A stretch of DNA of 31,961 nt from an uncultured Angelakisella sp. GTDB taxonomy: Bacteria; Bacillota; Clostridia; Oscillospirales; Ruminococcaceae. Location: NCBI GenBank assembly GCA_910585525.1, contig CAJUFR010000022.1, positions 1 through 31,961 on the forward strand. The letters run 5' to 3'. The notes below the pieces were generated by a model. That model was not told the origin of the DNA, made no database searches, and saw nothing but the letters and a program-made list of their open reading frames with translations. How positions within the stretch are numbered: the stretch's first letter is position 1; each line of letters starts with the position of its first letter. Positions 7,556 to 13,189 of the stretch are shown here, one piece after another. The translations under genes and the position numbers were made by a program.

Positions 7556-8052
7556 GATCTATCTGCTCCTCTCAGATCTATGGCAGTGATTTGGTCCACG
7601 ATGTCGTTGATGCCGCCGGTGACGCCGGCCGCAAAGTCCCCCAGCCGCTGGCTGACGCTGGTCCTGGGATGGTGCTCCTCGGTACCGGTGTCCGGCCGGC
7701 GCAGCGGGATGGGCTGCCCGAAGGTGTTGAACACCCCGCTCCCCCACAGCACCAGGGTGAGGCTGGCGGCCACCGCCATGTGGAAGTAGCGGTCCACGAA
7801 CAGCTTGGCGGCCCGCTTCCGCAGGGCGGAAAGGATGCTCTGCTTCATCAGCTCCGGGGGCTCCTCCAGCACCTGGGGGACAAGGAGGGCGGTGTACCGC
7901 TCCACGCAGCTGTCGCAGTAGGAAAGGTGCTCCGCCACCTCCAGCCGCTCCAACTCCTCCAGGGAGCCGTTCAGCAGGCTTTGCAGGGCGTGATCGGTGA
8001 GACAGCCGCTTTCATCATCGAACAGGCGCAGGGTCTCTTCGGGTCCTCTCAT
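7552..8052 (-). CDS. Zinc-binding anti-sigma factor (zf-HC2 type)
   Basis: 166 residues. The N-terminal cytoplasmic region carries the HxxxCxxC zinc anti-sigma motif (H42, C46, C49 in EHLSYCDSC), the signature of factors that bind and hold ECF sigma factors. One membrane helix lies near residues 89-108 (FHMAVAASLTLVLWGSGVF), leaving an extracytoplasmic tail of about 58 residues with an amphipathic end (VTGGINDIVDQITAIDL). It starts 2 nt after the sigma-factor stop and is translationally coupled to the next gene. The expected role is to keep the sigma factor inactive until a membrane or envelope signal arrives. Confidence 0.88.
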   Translation of the reverse strand: MRGPEETLRLFDDESGCLTDHALQSLLNGSLEELERLEVAEHLSYCDSCVERYTALLVPQVLEEPPELMKQSILSALRKRAAKLFVDRYFHMAVAASLTLVLWGSGVFNTFGQPIPLRRPDTGTEEHHPRTSVSQRLGDFAAGVTGGINDIVDQITAIDLRGADRS

Positions 8053-8054
8053 TC

Positions 8055-8594
8055 CTATGCTCCCTCCTTTATCATCTTCTGCAGGGTCAGCTTTGCGCGG
8101 TATAGCTGGGTCTGTACTGTCTTTCTGGGGCGTCCCAGGGCCAGGGCGATCTCGTCCACGTCTTTCTCCTCCAGGAAGTAAAGGACCGATACCTTCAAGT
8201 AGGGCTCGTGGAGGGACCGTATCATCTCCCGGATGCTCTCCGCCCCGTCCGCCGCCATCAGCTGCTCCTCCGGGGAACTTTCCAGCGGCGGGGACAGGCT
8301 GCTGCCGGGGGCGCTCTCCGGGACGTCCTCGTCCTCCCGGGCCAGCTGGACCTTGCGGACGTAGGCGCTTTTCAGGTAGTCCTTGGCCTTGTTGGCGGCG
8401 ATGCGGCAGAGCCAGGGCTTCATATCCTCCTCCCGGCAGCGGTCGATGTGGGTGTAGGCGGAAAGGAAGGTCTCCTGGGAAAGGTTCTGGGCCTCGTGAT
8501 GGTCACGGACCATTTGGTAGCAGATGGTGTAGACCAGCTTCTGGTACTGCTCCACCACCCTGCCAAACTGTTCATTCGTCATCCCGCTGTCCAT
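8055..8594 (-). CDS. ECF-type RNA polymerase sigma factor
   Basis: 179 residues from the chosen ATG. Region 2 spans about 10-75 with the typical ETFLSAYTHIDR and WLCRIAANKAKDYLK motifs. Region 4 spans about 115-172 with LHEPYLKVSVLYFLEE and a helix-turn-helix VDEIALALGRPRKTVQTQLYRA. The linker is acidic and Ser/Pro rich. It is the first gene of a four-gene operon with its own anti-sigma factor. An alternative ATG at 8621 also has a G-rich site upstream and would add nine residues; the longer frame beyond that has no homology-like features. The upstream A/T-rich stretch to about 8722 should hold the promoter, but no consensus could be assigned. Confidence 0.9.
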   Translation of the reverse strand: MDSGMTNEQFGRVVEQYQKLVYTICYQMVRDHHEAQNLSQETFLSAYTHIDRCREEDMKPWLCRIAANKAKDYLKSAYVRKVQLAREDEDVPESAPGSSLSPPLESSPEEQLMAADGAESIREMIRSLHEPYLKVSVLYFLEEKDVDEIALALGRPRKTVQTQLYRAKLTLQKMIKEGA

Positions 8595-8714
8595 CACCAC
8601 CCTTTGGGGCCGGCTCCACATCCCGCCCCCTTTTTTCGTCCTTCGTTTACCATAACGAAGCCGGACATCGTTTGACTTCAACGATCTGATGGAAATTTGA
8701 AAAATATTTTCGGA

Positions 8715-8747
8715 ACAAAAAACGCCAGGGGGAAATTCCCCCCGGCG
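8715..8747 (-). terminator. Rho-independent terminator of the toxin-antitoxin operon
   Basis: A GC-rich stem, CGCC.GGGGGAA paired with TTCCCCC.GGCG (8723-8747), is followed on the minus strand by six T residues (8717-8722). It lies 57 nt past the antitoxin stop and just ahead of the sigma-factor promoter region, so it also insulates that operon. Confidence 0.85.
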
Positions 8748-8803
8748 GCCCTTTCGGAGCCTGTATCCAGGGCCGACTGCACCCGGCGGTGAACACAGGT
8801 CTT

Positions 8804-9001
8804 TCAATTCCAGTTGATGGCGCTGTGGGGGACGGTATCTCCCCGCGCGTACTCAGCCCGGGCCAGGCGTATGGCCTCCAGGTCATCCGGCGTGGCCACA
8901 TCATCCGGCAGGAAGCGGCGGGCGATCTCCAGCAGGAGGGATTGCTCCGTCTCCGGCAGGCAGTCGATCACGCCGACCAGCTGTTCTCGAATCGGCGGCA
9001 T
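8804..9001 (-). CDS. Antitoxin of a type II toxin-antitoxin pair
   Basis: 65 residues from MPPIREQ. The acidic, helical sequence with TPDDLEAIRLARAEYARGDTV followed by a C-terminal aromatic resembles the short antitoxins that partner RelE/ParE-fold toxins. It begins 4 nt after the toxin stop and has a GGGGGTG site at suitable spacing. A longer reading from an ATG at 9028 would overlap the toxin and lacks a ribosome site. No clear N-terminal DNA-binding fold can be named, so autoregulation is assumed only from the usual behaviour of such pairs. Confidence 0.75.
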   Translation of the reverse strand: MPPIREQLVGVIDCLPETEQSLLLEIARRFLPDDVATPDDLEAIRLARAEYARGDTVPHSAINWN

Positions 9002-9005
9002 AGGC

Positions 9006-9248
9006 TTACACCCCCTTGTATACATCACCGCGCGGACCTATCTTTTCGATCAAAATGGTATCCTGCTTTGGGAAAGAAAACAGGATGCGCCAGCCGCCTA
9101 CCCGAAGGCGGTAAACACCGGAACAGCCCTTGAGGGGCTTGATGTCGCCGTCCGGTATCTTTTCTATGGCAGCCTTTATTCTCTGCTTTGTGGCCTTGTC
9201 CATACTGCCGATGGCCTTGACCGACGCCCGGGAATAGGTGATCTCCAT
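9006..9248 (-). CDS. RelE/ParE-superfamily toxin
   Basis: 80 residues, typical for this fold. The sequence begins with MEITYSRASVKAIGSMDKAT, has the KQRIKAAIEKIPDGDIKPLKG segment and ends with YRLRVGGWRILFSF and KIGPRGDVYK, the arginine-rich beta-sheet and C-terminal residues common to RelE-like mRNA interferases. The gene precedes its antitoxin, as in HigBA-type order. It lies only 26 nt after the upstream membrane-protein gene and no separate promoter is obvious, so it might be partly co-transcribed with it. The family is fairly clear; ribonuclease activity is expected from the family, not shown. Confidence 0.85.
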   Translation of the reverse strand: MEITYSRASVKAIGSMDKATKQRIKAAIEKIPDGDIKPLKGCSGVYRLRVGGWRILFSFPKQDTILIEKIGPRGDVYKGV

Positions 9249-9274
9249 GTTACCGTGCTCCCTTCCGCCTTACT

Positions 9275-9631
9275 TTACAGATTCGGGAACTCCGCCACCA
9301 GGATGAGGAAGGAGAACACCAGGGAGAAGCCGCCGCAGAGGAACAGGTAGCCCCTGCGGAAGCCCTTGCGCTTGATGTTGCGGGAGATAGCCCCCACCAC
9401 GCACATGGTCACCGCCAGGGCGGCCAGCACGAACAGCAGCCGCCAGTGCTCCGGGCCCAGGGCGGTGGTGAGCATATCCAGGTAGGGGGCCAGGCCGTAG
9501 CCCAGGACGTTGGCCCCGGGGACGATGAGCAGCGGCAGCAGCACCAGGGCGGTGCCCCTGCGCCCGCTGCGCAGGGTGAGGTAGCTCATGGTCACCACCA
9601 GGATCATCAGGATGATGCTTTCGGTCATCAT
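9275..9631 (-). CDS. Small four-helix membrane protein (unassigned)
   Basis: 118 residues with hydrophobic segments near 5-20, 26-48, 63-82 and 93-113, separated by short basic loops (RSGRRG, RNIKRKGFRRG). No motif points to a family. The start at 9631 follows AGGAGG at 8-nt spacing; the longer frame upstream runs into the palindromic element and is not credible. It lies between the toxin gene and the palindrome and is co-directional with both the hydrolase/DUF4358 pair upstream and the toxin-antitoxin pair downstream. Confidence 0.75.
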   Translation of the reverse strand: MMTESIILMILVVTMSYLTLRSGRRGTALVLLPLLIVPGANVLGYGLAPYLDMLTTALGPEHWRLLFVLAALAVTMCVVGAISRNIKRKGFRRGYLFLCGGFSLVFSFLILVAEFPNL

Positions 9632-9667
9632 AGGCGTCGCCTCCTTTTTCCCTGTTGGAGTAGTTTT

Positions 9668-9832
9668 AGAACCAGTATTCATAATCGGATGATGCAGGCA
9701 GGGCGAGGGATTTTTTCGTCCTGCAAGGCAAAGATCCGCAGCCAAGCCTTTGTGGCTTGCAAGGATCTTTAACGCAGCAGGGCGGAAAAAGACCCGGCCT
9801 GACTGCGTCAGACGGTTGTGAATACTGGTTCT
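9668..9832. repeat. 165-bp near-palindromic intergenic element, abutting a stop codon
   Basis: The ends are perfect 14-bp inverted copies, AGAACCAGTATTCA (9668-9681) and TGAATACTGGTTCT (9819-9832). Inward the symmetry continues imperfectly: GCAG.CAGG, TTTTTTCG.CCTGC and AAAGATCC recur in opposite orientation, to a centre AAGCC/GGCTT near 9751. The right end touches the TAA stop of the DUF4358 gene. It differs in sequence from the element at 5241-5403 but shares its length and the AGAA...TTCT ends. Confidence 0.75.
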
Positions 9833-10302
9833 TAGCCCAGGGCCTTGTCAAAGACCTCCTTGGCCGCCGCCACCCCTTCCTTGGTGCCGATGACCAGGGC
9901 CACGATGTCCCCGCTGGCCAGGACGGTGGCGTTTTCGTCCACTGCGGCGTACTCGTCGGGGAGGTAGCCGTCAAAGCTGTCCTTCAGGTCCTGGACGCGG
10001 GTCTCGCACAGCTTCTTCACCGTGTCCGCCTTTTTGGCGTCGGCCAGCCGGAACACCGCCACCTCCTCGGCGATGTACATGGTGCTGAGGTAGATACGGT
10101 AGTCCTTCACCTCGTCGCCGATCTGGTAGTAGTTGGCGGCCACGTCACCGGTGACCTCCATCGTCTCCCCCTGGGGGGCCAGGGCCTTGAGCATGTCGTC
10201 GGCCAGGGTCCCCGGGTCGGCGGTCTTGCCGCCGGAGCCGCCGCAGGCCGCTAGGCTGAGGGTGAGCAGAGCCGCGCAAAGCAGCGCCAAAATACGTTTC
10301 AT
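9832..10302 (-). CDS. DUF4358-family lipoprotein
   Basis: 156 residues. The N-terminus MKRILALLCAALLTLSLAAC is a lipoprotein signal with lipobox cysteine at residue 20. The mature part (TLADDMLKALAP, YYQIGDEVKDYRIYLSTMYIAEEVAVFRLAD, IVALVIGTKEGVAAA) matches the DUF4358 pattern common in Clostridia. It starts 45 nt after the SGNH hydrolase gene and is probably co-transcribed with it. In related genomes DUF4358 proteins tend to sit with SGNH hydrolases and MBOAT acyltransferases, suggesting a role in cell-envelope polymer acylation; no MBOAT gene is seen here. Confidence 0.82.
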   Translation of the reverse strand: MKRILALLCAALLTLSLAACGGSGGKTADPGTLADDMLKALAPQGETMEVTGDVAANYYQIGDEVKDYRIYLSTMYIAEEVAVFRLADAKKADTVKKLCETRVQDLKDSFDGYLPDEYAAVDENATVLASGDIVALVIGTKEGVAAAKEVFDKALG

Positions 10303-10347
10303 CTTGTTTCGACCTCTCTTTTTGTCTGTAATATCATGTCACCGGGG

Positions 10348-11274
10348 TCATGCCCCGTGGGTGCGCAGGTAATCGAACCAGGTGCGGTACCAGGAGGAGC
10401 CGAAGTGGATGCCGTCCTTGGGGCTGGCGCTGTTGGGCAGGCAGCCGTCGGCGTCCTTGAACACCTCCGCCACGTTGAGGTAGTACACATTTTTTTCGGC
10501 GGCCAGTTCCTTGAGGACCTCGTTGTACCGGTCGATCTTGGCGTTGTCCGCCACAGCGTTGGACCGCTGTTCATAATCCGCCGTCACCGGCAGGATGGAC
10601 TGGATATAGAGGATGGCGTTGGGGTGCTGCTCCACCAGGGTGTCCACCACCCGGCTGTAGCTGGCCCGGAAGCTGTCCTCGTCGGAAAGGAGGCTGTTGA
10701 CCCCCATCATCAGGTAGATCTTGCCGGGCTTCTGGTGCTTGGTGGCCTCCAGGATGGGCACCTTGCTGCCGTCCTCCAGGGTGATGGCGTTTTTGGTGTA
10801 GAGGGAATCCAGGTTCACCCCGGTGCTGGCCAGCACCGTGACGTTGCTCATGACGTCGTAGAGTTTGATGCCCTCGGTGATGGAATCCCCCACAAAGAGG
10901 GCGTCGTCAAAGTATTCGGAGGCCAGCCACTCCCCCTCCGCCACCTGGGGGTCGCCGCTCTTCTGGTCGTCCCCGCCATCCTCCGGCGGGTCGCCGCTGC
11001 TGGCCGGGTCCTGGCTGCCGGAAGAACTGTCCGGGGGGGGCGTGTCCTTCTCCTCCGGGGGGTCTGTCTGGTCTGGCTGGTCCGATTTAGACGCCGCCAG
11101 GGCGGAGGCGGTCAGCGGGGCCAGGGGGGGCTGATATTCCACCGGGTCCAGCAGCTGCCAGATGCCGGCCCCCAGCACCGCGATGGCCGCCGAGCCCAGC
11201 AGGGTCACAAAAAAGGACCGTAGGGCGGTCCCCCGCTTCCGGGAATGAAAGACGGGGCTCTTACGTTTTTTCAT
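10348..11274 (-). CDS. Membrane-anchored SGNH/GDSL hydrolase
   Basis: 308 residues. A basic N-terminus is followed by one membrane helix (about 20-41), then a Pro/Ser/Asp-rich disordered linker (about 63-112) and an extracytoplasmic SGNH domain from about 115. Block I is FVGDSITEG with catalytic Ser131, the oxyanion Asn lies in MMGVNSL (N193), and block V is KDGIHF with Asp287 and His290. Such enzymes add or remove O-acyl groups on surface glycans. It lies directly upstream of the DUF4358 lipoprotein. The linker would let the enzyme reach into the wall. Whether it acts as an esterase or an acyltransferase cannot be read from sequence. Confidence 0.88.
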   Translation of the reverse strand: MKKRKSPVFHSRKRGTALRSFFVTLLGSAAIAVLGAGIWQLLDPVEYQPPLAPLTASALAASKSDQPDQTDPPEEKDTPPPDSSSGSQDPASSGDPPEDGGDDQKSGDPQVAEGEWLASEYFDDALFVGDSITEGIKLYDVMSNVTVLASTGVNLDSLYTKNAITLEDGSKVPILEATKHQKPGKIYLMMGVNSLLSDEDSFRASYSRVVDTLVEQHPNAILYIQSILPVTADYEQRSNAVADNAKIDRYNEVLKELAAEKNVYYLNVAEVFKDADGCLPNSASPKDGIHFGSSWYRTWFDYLRTHGA

Positions 11275-11330
11275 TCATCCACTCTTTTCTGAATCGATGC
11301 TGGTTTCCGTTGGGGCAAAGCCGCCCACTT

Positions 11331-11347
11331 TTTGATATTATATCAAA
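11331..11347 (-). promoter_or_regulatory. AT-rich palindrome overlapping a -10 box
   Basis: TTTGATA (11331-11337), TTA, TATCAAA (11341-11347) is a perfect 7-bp inverted repeat. On the minus strand it contains TATAAT (11337-11342), 57 nt before the SGNH hydrolase start. It may be the promoter of that operon with a built-in operator. Confidence 0.4.
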
Positions 11348-11420
11348 TTTTTCCGGCAAAAGCTATATACCAGGGATGAAATTTCCGTAAACATGGGCAC
11401 TATACAGGCAGTATTTCACA

Positions 11421-11477
11421 CTTTCCACCGGGTTTTCCACATCCACCTGTGGAAAACCCGGGAAAACGGTGGGAAAG
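11421..11477. repeat. Strong palindrome built from two DnaA-box-like sequences
   Basis: GGGTTTTCCACA (11430-11441) and TGTGGAAAACCC (11448-11459) are exact 12-bp inverted copies with a 6-nt loop, and outer arms CTTTCCACCG and CGGTGGGAAAG (11421-11430, 11467-11477) extend the stem with one bulge. Each inner arm holds TTTTCCACA, one base from the DnaA consensus TTATCCACA. No T-tract follows, so it is not an ordinary terminator. The rest of the 11275-11803 gene-free stretch holds the AT palindrome, this hairpin, two copies of a GC-rich repeat and a promoter. Confidence 0.55.
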
Positions 11478-11551
11478 CCGCCTGCCAAAGGGGCATTCCT
11501 TGTGAAAAATCCTTCAACACCCATTTTTCCCCAATCAACAGCCAGTAATAG

Positions 11552-11647
11552 GCGGCGTGCCGCCGCGGTCATGCCCTGCACGGCCCCTTCGGGGGCCTTA
11601 CTTGGCTGCGGGACGATGGTGAGTACCTGGAGTCTTGGGCTGTTTTG
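11552..11647 (+). repeat. GC-rich dispersed repeat, copy 1
   Basis: Begins GCGGCGTGCCGCCGC, itself a small hairpin, then .GTCATGCCCTGC, a second hairpin GGCCCC.TTC.GGGGCC, and ends ACGATGGTGAGTACCTGGAG ... GGGCTGTTTTG. The same order of blocks recurs at 19972-20076. No coding capacity was seen. Confidence 0.65.
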
Positions 11648-11680
11648 CGGCGTGCCGCCGCGGTCGGGCCCTGCCCGACC
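11647..11680 (+). repeat. GC-rich dispersed repeat, partial copy 2
   Basis: Starts at once after copy 1 with the same GCGGCGTGCCGCCGC head, then a perfect 8-bp hairpin GGTCGGGC/GCCCGACC (11662-11669, 11673-11680). The tail half of the repeat is missing. Confidence 0.55.
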
Positions 11681-11726
11681 GCTTTGTGGGTGCTTTTCCC
11701 TTTTGATGCGTTAATACTTTTAACGA

Positions 11727-11754
11727 TTGACGTTCCTTTTTTCTATGCTATAAT
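11727..11754 (+). promoter_or_regulatory. Strong sigma-A promoter for the NSS transporter gene
   Basis: TTGACG (11727-11732), a 16-nt spacer and TATAAT (11749-11754), preceded by TGC as an extended -10. The start codon lies 50 nt downstream. Confidence 0.8.
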
Positions 11755-11803
11755 GGTGGGGCAGCGGCCCGGTGAAGGTCCGCGGGAAAGAGGGGGACAG
11801 CAT

Positions 11804-13135
11804 ATGAGTTCCAAGGGGAAAAAGGGGCGGTTCACCAGCCGCTGGGGGTTCGTCCTGTCGGCGGTGGGGTCCGCCGTGGGGATGGCCAACGTCTGGGGCT
11901 TCCCCGCCAAGATGGGGAGCAACGGCGGCGGGGCCTTCCTGGCCGCCTACCTGGTGTTTATCGCCCTGTTCAGCGCAGTGGGACTCTGCGCCGAGTACGC
12001 CGTTGGCCGCCGGGCCCGCACCGGCACCCTGGGCGCCTACCGGATGGCCTGGGCCAGCCGGGGGACCGGGGCGGAAAAGGCCGGGAGCCTCCTGGGCTGG
12101 CTGCCCCTGGCGGGGTCGATGTGCATCGCCATCGGCTACGCCGCCATCATCGCCTATGTTTTGAAGGCTTTTGCCGGGGCCTTGTCCGGCAGTCTGATGA
12201 CGGCGGACACCGCTGCCTGGTTCCAGTCCTTTTCCACGGCGGATTACTCGGTGGTGCCCTTCCATGTCATCGTGGTGGTGGGGACGCTGCTGACCCTGCT
12301 GCTGGGGGCCCACAGCATCGAGCGGACCAACAAGGTGATGATGCCGGTGTTCTTCGTCATCTTTGTGGTGCTGGCGGTGCGGGTGGCGCTGCTCCCCGGG
12401 GCGGGGGCGGGGTACCGGTACATGTTCTCCTGCCGCTGGGAGGAACTGCTGGACCCCATGGTCTGGGTCTGGGCCATGGGACAGGCTTTCTTCTCCCTTT
12501 CCATCACCGGCAGCGGCATGATCGTCTACGGCGCCTACCTGGGCCGGGAGATGGACGTGGCCGCCCTGGCCCGGCAGACCGCCCTTTTTGACACCATCGC
12601 CGCCCTGGTGGCCGCTTTGGTCATCATCCCGGCCTGCTTCGCCTACGGCCTGGACGTGGGGGCGGGGCCCTCCCTCCTCTTCGTCACCCTGCCCCGCATC
12701 CTCCAGGATATCCCCCTGGGGCAGCTGTTCGCCATCATCCTTTACACCGCCATGGTGTTCGCCGGGGTCAGTTCGCTGCAAAACATGTTCGAGGCGGTGG
12801 GGGAATCGCTGCTCCACCGCTTCCCCAAGCTGGCCCGGGGGGCGGTGCTGGCCATCCTCTGCGCCATCTGCCTGGGCATCGGGCTGCACATGGAGCCTAT
12901 CTTCAAGTGGGGCCCCTGGATGGATATCGTCTCCATCTACATCATCCCCATCGGGGCCACCCTGGGGGCGGTGTCCTGGTTCTGGGTGATGCCCCGGAAG
13001 GACCTGCTGGACGAGGTGTCCCGGGGGGCAAAAAAGGCCCCCGGCCGGCTCTGGTATGGCCTGGGGCGGTACGTCTACGTTCCCTGCGCCATCATCCTCT
13101 GCTGCGTGGCGCTGTTCATGAAGGTGGCGTTCTGA
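11804..13135 (+). CDS. Sodium-dependent NSS-family transporter
   Basis: 443 residues with about eleven hydrophobic segments. The first-helix pattern GSAVGMANVWGFPAKMGSNGGGAFL is the NSS (neurotransmitter:sodium symporter) signature, corresponding to the substrate- and sodium-binding unwound helix 1 of LeuT/MhsT. NSS proteins in bacteria import amino acids with Na+. The start at 11804 follows AGAGGGGG and matches the N-terminus of the family; the frame extends further upstream only through the repeat. Compared with the second NSS gene at 15061-16464, helix 1 has GMANVWGFP in place of GLGNVWRFP, so the usual Arg of the extracellular gate is Gly here. The substrate may therefore differ. The exact substrate is not predictable. 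Confidence 0.9.
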   Translation: MSSKGKKGRFTSRWGFVLSAVGSAVGMANVWGFPAKMGSNGGGAFLAAYLVFIALFSAVGLCAEYAVGRRARTGTLGAYRMAWASRGTGAEKAGSLLGWLPLAGSMCIAIGYAAIIAYVLKAFAGALSGSLMTADTAAWFQSFSTADYSVVPFHVIVVVGTLLTLLLGAHSIERTNKVMMPVFFVIFVVLAVRVALLPGAGAGYRYMFSCRWEELLDPMVWVWAMGQAFFSLSITGSGMIVYGAYLGREMDVAALARQTALFDTIAALVAALVIIPACFAYGLDVGAGPSLLFVTLPRILQDIPLGQLFAIILYTAMVFAGVSSLQNMFEAVGESLLHRFPKLARGAVLAILCAICLGIGLHMEPIFKWGPWMDIVSIYIIPIGATLGAVSWFWVMPRKDLLDEVSRGAKKAPGRLWYGLGRYVYVPCAIILCCVALFMKVAF

Positions 13136-13189
13136 AGGAAGGTATCCACGAACTATAATAGAACAAGGACTTATTAGGAGGACCACGAT

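Noticed and set aside
11430..11459. A replication origin, suggested by the DnaA-box-like palindrome
   Set aside because: Only two near-boxes, no AT-rich unwinding region with further boxes and no dnaA/dnaN genes nearby; kept only as a possible DnaA-binding site.
11363..11581. A 72-codon minus-strand frame in the gene-free region
   Set aside because: It crosses the palindrome and part of the repeat, and lacks a ribosome site.
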